Below are positions 11,422-21,909 of a stretch of 64,000 nucleotides of DNA, one piece after another. The notes beneath the pieces are model-generated. The model saw only the letters and a program-made list of their open reading frames with translations. It did no database searches and had not been told where the DNA came from. Where the stretch lies: positions 310,001 through 374,000 of the forward strand of contig CAUEEP010000865.1 in assembly GCA_958450365.1 (NCBI GenBank), read 5' to 3'. A program made the position numbers and the translations under genes. The DNA comes from Mesorhabditis belari (lineage: Eukaryota; Nematoda; Chromadorea; Rhabditida; Rhabditidae). Within the stretch, counting starts at the first letter, position 1. Every line of letters starts with the position of its first letter.

Positions 11422-14400
11422 TCAAACAAATGAGTTCCTTCTCGGCGGCCCATCTTTCCTCGTCGGCTTCACATTTCCGGTCTTTGTCCAATCTGCATCC
11501 AAGACTCGAGCTTGCGTTGGCACATTCTCATAGCTTTTCATGCCGAATCTCTGTCTTCCCTGGAGATTCAAGTTATTATCGAATATGATATGACCGGTGA
11601 TGTTTCTGAATTGTGCCGGTCCATTCGTCACGCTGCATGTGTACCCGATGTGTGGGTGTGGTGGTCCATTGTCTGGCACAGTCGGATTGTCCACGTTGTA
11701 CTCAAGCTTCAGTCGCATCTCACAGGTCTCTGTCCCCGATCTGTTAAGTTTTGGTCGAATCGTGATCCCACGTTGACCCTCGGCTTCATAATATTCAAAT
11801 TGAACCGGCACCCACACGCTTTCCTTCCCTTCTTGCTTTTTTTCGACATACTTTGTCGCCTTGAATTTTGTCTCATCGAGTTGGATCGGTGTCTTGAGAC
11901 CGGGATCGTTCATCGCTCTAATGACGGAGTCTCTCACATTGTTCACATTTATCTCTCCATTTCCGGAAGTTCCTCTCAACTCATTATCATCCGTGTAACA
12001 ATTCACCAAACGTTCCAGACGTTTCACGGCCTCTACATGTCCGTCTTTCACTTGTTTTTTCTTCTCTTGCACTTGTTCTTTAGTGGTTCTCATCGTTGTA
12101 CCCTTATTACGTAAATCGACGTCTACTTTCTCATTGAACTCCCATTTTCTTGTTCCCTCGATCTCGTTTGTCCCTCCACTATTTTTTCGGTTTCGTAGCC
12201 CGCCGTAGAGCCCTTTTCGGATCCCGAGCGCGTGTTGTCCGCTTCGGATCGTTTCCCCGATTTCGAGATCCGTCTCAACACGACGAGCAATTTGTTCTCT
12301 CAGCGTCCGATTGTCCATGTCCAGCTCACTGATCTGATTCTTCAAAGCATTCAGAAGACAATCGTAATCACCACCGGACGATTCATTCATTTGAGTGCCC
12401 TGTTGTAAAGGTGTGAAATGCTCCTGGTCAACTTGCAGCTCTACTTTGGTAACGTTTCCTGGATCGCCACATTGTAGCGTGAAACTCGTTCCATCATTCC
12501 CTTTCACTTCTATCAGATATCCCTTGTTTGACCCATTGGCTTTCAAATGTGCATCGAGAACTCCAGCATATCCCTGCAGACTTTGCATATCCATGTGACC
12601 GCCCTCTCGTAGAATCTCTGCATAAAGTTTTGGATCTCGAACTCGTTTCTTCAAATCATTTAATGTGTTGTGATATTTTTGATCGATCGATTTCCGGATC
12701 TCTTCGTTGGCTCCAGACTCAATAGCTTCTTTCCTCTTCGCCTCATATTCTTTCTTCGTCTTTGCAAACTCTTGAACGTGCTCGTAATTCTTGTACGACC
12801 GGTACTGCCTCTTGATTTGCCTTCCCAAATAATTGACAAGATAGTTGGCCCCTGTTTGCAAGAGGGGCTCCACAAATTTCTTGGCAATTATCGTCCCAAT
12901 CTGTTCGTTCATCTGTTCGTTCATGAAATCCAACGACGATTTGCTGAAATTCTCTCTTTCTTCACGATCATCGTTGACCGGTTGACTGTTCAGCATTTCC
13001 GAGCATCCGAGAAGACTATTGTTGACCCGATCGAGCAACTGATCCACCAGTGTTCCCAGTTCAAAGAGATTCTTGGCCACTACTGATACGTGATCTGCCA
13101 ACTTTAAAACCAAAGTGGCAATGTAGGAGAGACTATACGGAGTAGAACTTTGCCTGTTCATCGATCCGAGACCATCGCCGATTTGCCTCGATACATGGAC
13201 TCCGTATCTGAGAAATGCTTCCGAAGTGGTTTCATTGAATGCTCTCTCTAATAGTGCACTCCTCAAATGGCGCTCGAACAGTTCCTTTCCCTTTTTCGCC
13301 CCCAGATGAGCATACAATTTGTCGATTGTTTGTGACATTTTGTAATTCTTTGCCGATTCCCTGATTTGTTGGTAGAATGACGCGGCCAGACGGACACAAA
13401 GCCCACTCAAGTGATTGTCGACCAGAGCCGCCACTGCTTGGCTCGTCATCCCCAATGCCACTCCCTTGATCGCGTGCGAAGCAAAATCTTTTAACACTGT
13501 GTTTCTCACAGTTGACCAGCCGACCTCAGCGATCAGTTCCTTTCCAGCCATATTTGCCACTTCTTTCCCAGCCGATTTCAATCCTTGTTGTGCGAACTTT
13601 GCCCCGTACCGCGACACTTGAGCTCCACGAGCTAAAAAGGCTCCAATTCCGCAAGTGACCACTGTAAACATGATGCTCTCCTTCTTGTGCTGCCAATAAG
13701 CCGACCAACTGAAGTAGCCGGATCTCATCGCGGAAACGGCAAAGATTAGATCACCGACGCCCTCGCTGATGAACCCGAGACCAACGTGGCTCATCAGACC
13801 GACCGTGAACAATTGAATGGCTATTCCGATGGCTATCTGAATGAGTCCCATCACGACGACCAATGTCGTGAAGAAGATCATCTTGCACGTGTACGGCTGC
13901 TCTTTGAAGCGAATGATGTCCTCCAATCCGTTCAACATGAAGATATTTATCTCTTCCATGACTGCCGGCGCCCTCGATTCGAGAGCGTCGTAGAGTTTTT
14001 GTAAGTAGGGTTCTGGGCAATCCAAAGCGATGATCAACCCCATTAGATGATCGATGATTCCAACAATTTCTTGTTTTGTTGTTTCCTTTCGGAGAAGCAT
14101 TTGTCCTCTGAGACAATTCTGAAGTCGATTGTTCGTGGTCTCATACTCCCTTCCGTAGATGTTCACCTGTTTCTCGGTGATCGTGTAAGTGGAACTGAAA
14201 ACTGCCTTGGTCAAATGGCCCTTCTCCTTGAGTAGATTCCAGGCTCTATCAACTGTAAGACCTGGCACTTCTTGTCTCATGATCTCAATCAGAGCTTCTT
14301 GTGAGAAATATTCTGGGTATTGGGTCTCGAGAATCCTTGAAACGGAATCCCTTGATCCAACAGTTACAGGAGTAATAGCCTCAGCACTAACCAAATCCCA

Positions 14401-17400
14401 GAGCAATTGTTGATGTGGCTTATGAAGCACTGGAATGTTTATTGAGCCATCTTTTTGCCCTGTCATTCTGTTGAAAGCCAGTCGATATGCGAAACTCTTT
14501 GCGAGCAAAGCATCAACCGCGTCAGAATACAAACGAAGATTTAGTGGTAACTTGTAATCATTCAGATCAGCGACTAGGAGGCGATAATGAGTTCCCTTTT
14601 TCTCAAGAACTTTCGATTCAACAAGTGCCTCAAGAACAGCCAAAGCAATTTCTGTTCTGATGTGTTCACCAATGAAGTCCTCAATTCTTAGTTTATCGAA
14701 GGATTTGAAAGTAAAGTCTTTGCTACTTTCTGCTCTTTCAGCCACGTCTAACTCCACAATCAATCCCTTTTGAAAGAAAGTTTCATAGCGAACCTTTTGA
14801 ATCAATTTTATGAAAGACTCTTTTTCGAAGACTTTGCTCGCCTCGAGCATCTCATTCAATGGCTCTAGAGTCTTCAAAACGAGACCACTGATCTCTTCTT
14901 TGAACTTCTTCAATTCCCGTGAATTACCAATAAAATCTTCATCTGAAATGAGCAATGGGTATTCTCGGAAGAATCTCTCCTTGTCCACCACCACAAAGGT
15001 TTTCGGCTTTATCAACCATCTGTTACTCAACAGCTCATCCCAAAAATCGTCTCGATTTGGCAGAGGAATGCATTCACGCAAAGTTTTCTCGATCTGAATT
15101 GCATCTCCTTGATAACCCTTTTGTAAAAATGTCGCAAGCATTTCGAGGGGAATCCCGAATTCTCGAGCAACTCTTTCAATCTCTTTTAGGTCATCCGGTC
15201 TTAAGGTCTTCATTGGGAGTAGAACTTTCTTTCCATAGAACAAATCGTACAACGTTGAGCTCATCTCTTCGTTTATCATTCCCTCATAGAAAGACTCCGA
15301 ACTTACAGCCGAACCGATTGCCTCCTCAATCGCCGAGATGAACTGGCCATAGATGCCAACGATGTCTTGCTTTTGCTCTTCATAAGAAGTGATCTGGATG
15401 ATTCCGACAGACTCGAAGTTCTCCTTCATCTTGGTCACAATTGCTGAATATTGCAATTGGGAATCGGAAAGCTTTTCGAACATTTTCTTGGCTATCTCCA
15501 ATTCCTCAACAACTCTGTTTGATTTGCTTCGATCGAATTCCCAATTGATACTCTTCCCAATTGCATAGGCTTTATAGTAGTGGGCTGCCTCGGAGAATTG
15601 GGGCTCAAAGTTAATCACACGATTCAGAGCATCGATTGCATCACCGTAGCTCTTCTGCTCAATGTGGTTCCTTGCAAGTCGGACCAAGTGCGGCATCAAG
15701 ATGAATGTTCTCTTCGTCGGGAATTTGTTGGCTTCTTTCAAAAAAAGCGCTAATTGTCTCTTGTATTCTTCTGCATTTCCATCGTTGTTAATGATCTGCT
15801 TCCACTTGTCCAACCACAACGCCCATTGATCAATGAGGTTCTCTAAAAGGTTCACTTTACCGAAGGGATCCCTTTGGAGCTTGCCAGCCTGTGCCTGATA
15901 GAGTTTGTTGAACTCCTCGAAGCAGTACTCCTCGGCAAGAATCCGCTTCTCGTAGTGCTCCTTGATTTCAGTGATCCGTTTCAACTCATCGCTGTCCCTC
16001 TCCATTTTGATTTCGACCATTTGATGATGAGTCGAGGGCACTTTGGTGTCATCTTTCAAGATTACTAGTCTCCCACTTCCCGGGTCACCCGATCTGGCTG
16101 CCCTCCCAAAGGCTTGCTCTTCAACTCGTTTATTTGATGGTAGATATGTTAGACAGATGTGCAAACCACCCGCATCTCTCAGAGCATCTGAAATCTTGAT
16201 ATCCGTACCCCTTCCAGCCAAATTTGTAGCCACAATAACTTCTCCAGTCAATAGAGGCTTATCTGCAACGGTGAACTTCTCGTGTTCCCTCCTGTATGCA
16301 AAAATATTCAATCCTTCCGCTGTCAGTCTCTTCTGGACAAAGTTCACACCCTCGACCGTCTCACAAATCACCAAAACAGAGCGTCGATGCGAGAAAGCGC
16401 AAACTTCTTCGTATATCCGCTTAATCCATTCTTCTTCATTCTCACATATTATCGGCGTCTCCTCATAGAATTTCTTACCACAAGCCGTTGGAATGGTCAC
16501 ATAGTCAACGTCGTGGATCTGTTGCAAGAGATCCATTTCATGCACAGAGCCAAGAGTACCGGTCAGTCCAAAGAGGTTCTTATACCTCTTGAAATAACTG
16601 ACATTTGAGATGAAAATCGCTTTCAGACTCATCAGCGACATTCGACAACCGTGTTTCAGCTGCAAGAATTGGTGCAAACACTCCTCCCATTGAGAACTCG
16701 CCTGATCGGTGCCCGTGTCTCGATCGAGTATTGTGATGTTTGCATGCAAATCGTGCTTCACTCCGGTTCTGTCAACATCTACAACATAATCATTTCCAGC
16801 CATCATATAGAGAGCCGTTTTTGCGTTCTCAATCCATTTAGACAAGTGAAACTCAACGAAATCGATTAAGAAATTGGGTACAACGGCCATACATTGCTTT
16901 CTGATTGTCTCGTTTAACAAAAAAACCAAACGAATCCTGGTGGCCTGATCGATTGACTTGATCTTGTTGATCTCTTGGTCAATTCTCTCTTCAATCAAAA
17001 GACGACCCTTTTCATTGATGATCTTCTTTTGTAGCATCTCATTCCATAGTTGATAACAGTTAACGCTCATTTCTTGTGTTGACAACCGTTTTAGATCATC
17101 TCTCGTAACCCGTTTATACATATTATCAATGACATTCTGTCGTAAATGCTCTGTATCCATTGCCGAGTCGTAATCCTTCTGATTCTTCACTGGTCGGTTC
17201 ACTAGCTGCCAAATGTAAAGCAAAACCGATTCGAGTTTGTCGAAGCCGGCGATTTGATGGCTCAAGTACAGCACATTGTTGCCCTTATCCAACAGCATAC
17301 TGTCAACTTCATCCACGATGATGCTCTCGAATTGACGAGCTCCCAGAATGTTCTTCCCATAGAAGCGATCAAGCAGGAGGTCTCTTTGGAAGTTCGTGAT

Positions 17401-20400
17401 CTCTCCATAAACGATAGTCCTCGTCTGATAGACATCCGTTCGTTCTTGCAATGATTCGCTACAATTGTGGCCGACAGTCAGATTGAACATCTCGTACAGC
17501 TCACGATTCATTTCAGCATCTCTTCTCGCGAGAACCGATGAACTCGTGATCACGTCAACCTTTTCACCACGAAGTGCCCTAATGATGGCCAATGAGGCGA
17601 CGATCAGAGACTTCCCTTCACCCGTTGACACTTGTTCGAGTACCCGAGATTTCCCCTCTGATAAGCAGAACAAGAGGATTGCGATCTTTTGCGTATCTCG
17701 TAGCAGAAAGCCCTCTTTGAGGTGAATCGCTTGAATCACAACAGCTAACAGTTCGGCTATCGACGAATTCGTTAAATCCGAGTAGAGACTCGAGAAGAAA
17801 CCACGACTCTGATGCTTCCTTGTCCACTCTTGGATCTCCTCTTTCGAATTGGGCATCTCTTTCTTGAAAGAATCGACTTTCCGAGTGATTTTTTTCAGCG
17901 TTGGTAAGAGTGTGGCTATTGATTTCGATGTTCTGTTGTTGTTCTCAATGATCTCAATCAATCTGTCCAAGTTTCGAAGACTCTGACTATCAATATCAAG
18001 CACTTTTGACCATCGATCAACCGATTGAGCACTTAAAATCTTCAGAAATTTCTCGGTTAGAAACACTTTCTCACTGTAAAGTGCCTCGAAAATTTGTACA
18101 GCAATTTCAGAGGTGATTTGGTCTTTCTTCTCTGCAAATACCTTTAATAATTTATTAATCGAGTCTTCTTTGTAAAGAATTTCAATCGATGTCAAGTAAT
18201 GGAGAGTTCTTTGGAAGAGGTCGCCGCTTTGATTCCATTTTGTAATCTCCTGTAGCTTCATCGCCCAGTGATCAATTTTCAGGACAAGGGGCCATTGCTT
18301 AAGCTCTAAACCAATTAGATTGATTGATGGGGTTTTTATTTGTAAGAGATGAACCAAGTTCTCAAAATCCTCAAAAGAAAAAGCTTTTGGTGCCAGAGAA
18401 GACAATTGCTCTAATAAATGAAAGATGATTCGTTTGTCGCTCAAGCTCCGGAGCTTCGAAACAATTCTCGAATGCATCGAACGCTCAAAATAGTTCTCAA
18501 TCTTTATAACTCCACATTCAACTACCCATAATTTTTGGCTTGATGCAACAATTATCCATAGAAAGAGATCGACAAAGTTTCTTGAGGTATGACTCATTTC
18601 CAGAATGGTGTTAATGAATAGACTCATCTCTTCTTCTGATAGTAGACAACCCTCACATTGGAAGCGATCGGCAAGAGCGTTGAGAATTCGATTTGTTCCA
18701 ATATATGGCTCGGTGATGAAGTTGAGTCGTTTCCAAATCGAGGTATTATTATTCAAACAGCTCTTGATCCGTGCCAAAGCTTTTTCTGGATTCTCGAGCT
18801 TCTCAAAAGGCTTTGGATTCTCGGTTTCAAGTTGGAGAAAATGCTTTCTCTTGAAATATTGATTCACTTCGACCGTTGTTGTGAAACGGAGAAGAGAACC
18901 GAGAATCGAGTCGTAGATGATTGACTTTTGAAGTCTTTCTTGCTCCAGTTTTAGCAAGGAAGCATTAACTTTCAGCTCATATAATTCTTCGTCTCTCCCG
19001 ATAGTCACCTTTAGAACCTTCTTGGCCTTTGGATTGAAAATATCAGTCAAAACCATCTTATCATTTTCATCTTTGACAAAAAACTGAACTTGAACCTCTT
19101 GTGACTGTGCTACTAGCTCAATATGACATGTCGAGGTTAAAGAAGGCTTCTCTTGTAAATGTTTTCCAAGTTTTTCCATCAATTCTTTATTGACCAGAGC
19201 TGTTTCATCGAGTTTCTCGAATGACTCTTCGAATACAATCAAATCCCCCTTCTTCTTAGAATACCAAAAATTGTAGCCATCTTTCAGGTCGGAGATGGTT
19301 GTTTCTGGCTTCTCCTCATTGCCTCCCCAGAACTTTTTTATCAAGTTTTGGTACCATATCGTGTCAGCTTTCTTGATCTCCAAGATCTCGAAACAGAACT
19401 CTCGAAGAACTCTTCGGGCCCTAGACTCTGAATTTTTCTGCAATTCCTGGAAAGCCTTCGGTAGATCCAATCCCTTATTAAAGAAGGAGAAAAACCATTG
19501 CATATTACTGGCTTCTTTGTCCGCATTGAAGACGGCGATGAAATGCTGGAAATCCTCAGACCACGACTCTTTTGGGCACTTTTGAAGAAAATAATCCTCA
19601 TCTTTGATTGAACATTGTGTCTCATGGCAAACTTTTTGCATAACCTCTTGACTCAACTCCAACTTTTCGGTCATCTTGTACAGCACAATTAGAAAAAAGT
19701 TTCTATTCTCTAAAGATCGGTATGAGCTCCCGATCTCGTGAAGAACAATATCTTGGCGCTTCTTTGTCGGCTCATGAAACTCGATTTGTCTGGTGATACT
19801 CATCGAGGCTTTCACTTGGTTCTTGTGCTGCTCTAGACTCGATTCAATCAGTTCAGAGTTTTCTTTGTGACTCTTCTGGAGGGCATTCATAAGGTTTTGA
19901 GTCGTGGCAAATACATCACTCTCGTGTCTTTGAAGCTCATTGATGTGCACATTTGTCTTCCTCACAGCCATCACCTGATTCCCGACGTTGGCTCCTCTCT
20001 CTTGACCCCGACTCGTCTCCCGTTCAATCGGATTCGGCAACTGAGTCGCCTGTATCTCCACCCAATATGCTAAATTTTGGCTTCGACGATACGGACACAC
20101 GTGTCTCCAATTTTTTCTCTCGGAAAATGGGGCTATCTCCAGTTTCATATCATGTTTCTCTCCTACATAGGCTGGCTCTGCACCTGTCGAGTCCTCCGTC
20201 CATCCAACATCCCAGCCATTCTTCTGTGGCTGCCCATTTTTGCCTCGTTTCCCGTTTTCACCGTTCTTCCCAGGCAACCCACTATCCTCTTGTCCGTTGA
20301 TCACAATCGAACCCGGGAATCCACCCTGACCACCCATTCCACCCAATCCCCCGTCTTTTTCTGGGGTTGCCTCAGTGCCCCTCACCAACAGGTAACTTTG

Positions 20401-21873
20401 ACAATTGATCAATTTTGTGTGACCACCACATTCCCAAGCAAATGTAACCACCATTCCATCCTTCAACCTGGCTTTCACGTAGATGCACACACCACCGTAG
20501 ATGAACACATCTTCTAAAGGGAAAAACCCGAAAAATCTTTTGACCTTCTTGACTCGGCGGTTCAATATGTCCTGCCAAATCTGTTCATGGGATTCGCCCG
20601 TCCCACCGCTCCACCACACCTCGAGCAACTCAGATAGATTAGCCGCTATATAGCAAAGAATCTTGCTGACACGTGGGCCACGGTTTGTTAAGAGGAACGC
20701 TGCCGCACCGGGCATTTCCTCTTTGAGATCCGAAATTGTCATGGCTTCTCCCTTCACTCCATCAATACCGGTTCCCCCGTCTTGGCCCCGGCTCCCGTCA
20801 CCACCATTTGCCACGATCTCCAAATTCTCTCTGCAATTGATCCGATCAACTTCAATATAGACGTTCCCAGCACTTTCCCCCGGTTCTCCATCATTTCCGT
20901 TGTTTCCGTTTCCAAGCGAGTCCCTCCCAGCATCGGATTTGTACTTGTTGGTCTTTGACTGACCAGTGGTGTTTATCTGAACTTTTCCAGGAACCAAGAG
21001 TCTTGGTGTCTTAATCAGAATATTAACTCCTGGCAACACGATGTCTCGGTCCAACTTGATAGAGAGTTGACTGATCAAATGGATCTCTTGCCACTTTGAT
21101 TGTGCCAAATCGAGCTCACTAATCGAAAAAGCACTCCCAGTCACTTCCAATATGCTCACTCCATCCTTTACATTAACTGATTTTGAAAGCGGCTTGAAAA
21201 ACAATCCAACAATCTCAAAGAACTTCCCAGGGAAATAGAATTCTTTCTCGTTGATGAGCGCTTGGGCCATGGCCTTCAATGAAGCGGTCCCATTCTCCAG
21301 CACGCAGACAAGCAACAACCCGAATCTTCGGTTAACCTCAAGATCTGACCCAACGACTTCGCGGAATGGCTGCAAGAACTCCTCGTCTGCTTCCTCCCTG
21401 ATGACCCTAAGAAATTCATCGAAAAACTTCAACTCTCTCGCGATCCCAATATTCTGATGCTTTAAATGGGCGTAACAACGTTTCTGGAAAGACTCGAGAG
21501 CGCTGCTGAGCGCTGTGCTATCGAAAAAGCTCTTATGATGACTGATCACCTTTTGTATAGAATGATTGTTGAGAATTTTAACTTCCCAGAAACCGCCTCT
21601 ATTCACTTCTGCCAATTTTTCGACGACCATTTTTAAGTCACGCTTTTGGGAGCTCTTCTCGAATCCCTCCACAGCCTCAACCACCCAACGATCGAGAATC
21701 TTTGAGGTCCAAATTTCGGTGATGATTTTATTATCCAATTCAGATAACGCTCCACCGTCGCTCTTGTTCTTCAAGCTTCTCTTGATTGTCATCAGCTGAA
21801 GTCTCTCTTCACATCTTACTGTTGAGGCAAACTCGTCGATTTCTTGCTTTACAAAGTCATCCACATCACCCAC
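11422..21873 (-). CDS. Giant SecA-like protein (about 3,483 aa, single exon)
   Basis: An uninterrupted 10.4-kb frame ends at TGA 11,422-11,424. Landmarks by approximate residue: two collagen/glycine-rich blocks (315-378 and 503-552); SecA NBD1 with Walker A STGEGKS (1,414-1,420), an SSSVLARRDAE motif equivalent to SecA YLAQRDAE, and VDEVDS (1,519-1,524); LTGTLGS (about 1,766); NBD2 with ATNLAGRGTDI (1,879-1,890) and QAFGRAARSGDP (about 1,920); a TPR-like hairpin (about 2,075-2,105); a hydrophobic stretch (2,660-2,712); and an OTU-like Cys motif (about 3,167). SecA is the bacterial and plastid preprotein-translocation ATPase and is normally about 800-900 aa, so this protein is far longer. The frame opens without an ATG: the listed start is GTG and the first in-frame ATG is residue 28. 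Upstream the frame stays open to about 21,908, with an acceptor-like TTTAG/ACAG, so a short 5' exon is likely. Neighbouring host genes have many introns. No signal peptide was identified. The cellular role is unknown; translocase activity is not implied. Confidence 0.88.
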   Translation of the reverse strand: MGDVDDFVKQEIDEFASTVRCEERLQLMTIKRSLKNKSDGGALSELDNKIITEIWTSKILDRWVVEAVEGFEKSSQKRDLKMVVEKLAEVNRGGFWEVKILNNHSIQKVISHHKSFFDSTALSSALESFQKRCYAHLKHQNIGIARELKFFDEFLRVIREEADEEFLQPFREVVGSDLEVNRRFGLLLVCVLENGTASLKAMAQALINEKEFYFPGKFFEIVGLFFKPLSKSVNVKDGVSILEVTGSAFSISELDLAQSKWQEIHLISQLSIKLDRDIVLPGVNILIKTPRLLVPGKVQINTTGQSKTNKYKSDAGRDSLGNGNNGNDGEPGESAGNVYIEVDRINCRENLEIVANGGDGSRGQDGGTGIDGVKGEAMTISDLKEEMPGAAAFLLTNRGPRVSKILCYIAANLSELLEVWWSGGTGESHEQIWQDILNRRVKKVKRFFGFFPLEDVFIYGGVCIYVKARLKDGMVVTFAWECGGHTKLINCQSYLLVRGTEATPEKDGGLGGMGGQGGFPGSIVINGQEDSGLPGKNGENGKRGKNGQPQKNGWDVGWTEDSTGAEPAYVGEKHDMKLEIAPFSERKNWRHVCPYRRSQNLAYWVEIQATQLPNPIERETSRGQERGANVGNQVMAVRKTNVHINELQRHESDVFATTQNLMNALQKSHKENSELIESSLEQHKNQVKASMSITRQIEFHEPTKKRQDIVLHEIGSSYRSLENRNFFLIVLYKMTEKLELSQEVMQKVCHETQCSIKDEDYFLQKCPKESWSEDFQHFIAVFNADKEASNMQWFFSFFNKGLDLPKAFQELQKNSESRARRVLREFCFEILEIKKADTIWYQNLIKKFWGGNEEKPETTISDLKDGYNFWYSKKKGDLIVFEESFEKLDETALVNKELMEKLGKHLQEKPSLTSTCHIELVAQSQEVQVQFFVKDENDKMVLTDIFNPKAKKVLKVTIGRDEELYELKVNASLLKLEQERLQKSIIYDSILGSLLRFTTTVEVNQYFKRKHFLQLETENPKPFEKLENPEKALARIKSCLNNNTSIWKRLNFITEPYIGTNRILNALADRFQCEGCLLSEEEMSLFINTILEMSHTSRNFVDLFLWIIVASSQKLWVVECGVIKIENYFERSMHSRIVSKLRSLSDKRIIFHLLEQLSSLAPKAFSFEDFENLVHLLQIKTPSINLIGLELKQWPLVLKIDHWAMKLQEITKWNQSGDLFQRTLHYLTSIEILYKEDSINKLLKVFAEKKDQITSEIAVQIFEALYSEKVFLTEKFLKILSAQSVDRWSKVLDIDSQSLRNLDRLIEIIENNNRTSKSIATLLPTLKKITRKVDSFKKEMPNSKEEIQEWTRKHQSRGFFSSLYSDLTNSSIAELLAVVIQAIHLKEGFLLRDTQKIAILLFCLSEGKSRVLEQVSTGEGKSLIVASLAIIRALRGEKVDVITSSSVLARRDAEMNRELYEMFNLTVGHNCSESLQERTDVYQTRTIVYGEITNFQRDLLLDRFYGKNILGARQFESIIVDEVDSMLLDKGNNVLYLSHQIAGFDKLESVLLYIWQLVNRPVKNQKDYDSAMDTEHLRQNVIDNMYKRVTRDDLKRLSTQEMSVNCYQLWNEMLQKKIINEKGRLLIEERIDQEINKIKSIDQATRIRLVFLLNETIRKQCMAVVPNFLIDFVEFHLSKWIENAKTALYMMAGNDYVVDVDRTGVKHDLHANITILDRDTGTDQASSQWEECLHQFLQLKHGCRMSLMSLKAIFISNVSYFKRYKNLFGLTGTLGSVHEMDLLQQIHDVDYVTIPTACGKKFYEETPIICENEEEWIKRIYEEVCAFSHRRSVLVICETVEGVNFVQKRLTAEGLNIFAYRREHEKFTVADKPLLTGEVIVATNLAGRGTDIKISDALRDAGGLHICLTYLPSNKRVEEQAFGRAARSGDPGSGRLVILKDDTKVPSTHHQMVEIKMERDSDELKRITEIKEHYEKRILAEEYCFEEFNKLYQAQAGKLQRDPFGKVNLLENLIDQWALWLDKWKQIINNDGNAEEYKRQLALFLKEANKFPTKRTFILMPHLVRLARNHIEQKSYGDAIDALNRVINFEPQFSEAAHYYKAYAIGKSINWEFDRSKSNRVVEELEIAKKMFEKLSDSQLQYSAIVTKMKENFESVGIIQITSYEEQKQDIVGIYGQFISAIEEAIGSAVSSESFYEGMINEEMSSTLYDLFYGKKVLLPMKTLRPDDLKEIERVAREFGIPLEMLATFLQKGYQGDAIQIEKTLRECIPLPNRDDFWDELLSNRWLIKPKTFVVVDKERFFREYPLLISDEDFIGNSRELKKFKEEISGLVLKTLEPLNEMLEASKVFEKESFIKLIQKVRYETFFQKGLIVELDVAERAESSKDFTFKSFDKLRIEDFIGEHIRTEIALAVLEALVESKVLEKKGTHYRLLVADLNDYKLPLNLRLYSDAVDALLAKSFAYRLAFNRMTGQKDGSINIPVLHKPHQQLLWDLVSAEAITPVTVGSRDSVSRILETQYPEYFSQEALIEIMRQEVPGLTVDRAWNLLKEKGHLTKAVFSSTYTITEKQVNIYGREYETTNNRLQNCLRGQMLLRKETTKQEIVGIIDHLMGLIIALDCPEPYLQKLYDALESRAPAVMEEINIFMLNGLEDIIRFKEQPYTCKMIFFTTLVVVMGLIQIAIGIAIQLFTVGLMSHVGLGFISEGVGDLIFAVSAMRSGYFSWSAYWQHKKESIMFTVVTCGIGAFLARGAQVSRYGAKFAQQGLKSAGKEVANMAGKELIAEVGWSTVRNTVLKDFASHAIKGVALGMTSQAVAALVDNHLSGLCVRLAASFYQQIRESAKNYKMSQTIDKLYAHLGAKKGKELFERHLRSALLERAFNETTSEAFLRYGVHVSRQIGDGLGSMNRQSSTPYSLSYIATLVLKLADHVSVVAKNLFELGTLVDQLLDRVNNSLLGCSEMLNSQPVNDDREERENFSKSSLDFMNEQMNEQIGTIIAKKFVEPLLQTGANYLVNYLGRQIKRQYRSYKNYEHVQEFAKTKKEYEAKRKEAIESGANEEIRKSIDQKYHNTLNDLKKRVRDPKLYAEILREGGHMDMQSLQGYAGVLDAHLKANGSNKGYLIEVKGNDGTSFTLQCGDPGNVTKVELQVDQEHFTPLQQGTQMNESSGGDYDCLLNALKNQISELDMDNRTLREQIARRVETDLEIGETIRSGQHALGIRKGLYGGLRNRKNSGGTNEIEGTRKWEFNEKVDVDLRNKGTTMRTTKEQVQEKKKQVKDGHVEAVKRLERLVNCYTDDNELRGTSGNGEINVNNVRDSVIRAMNDPGLKTPIQLDETKFKATKYVEKKQEGKESVWVPVQFEYYEAEGQRGITIRPKLNRSGTETCEMRLKLEYNVDNPTVPDNGPPHPHIGYTCSVTNGPAQFRNITGHIIFDNNLNLQGRQRFGMKSYENVPTQARVLDADWTKTGNVKPTRKDGPPRRNSFV

Positions 21874-21909
21874 GTCGAAAGATCCATTTGGATTTAGCGG
21901 CTCTGTCTA

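Noticed and set aside
14810..15341. Plus-strand frames within the SecA-like gene
   Set aside because: Antisense shadows of a strongly supported minus-strand protein.
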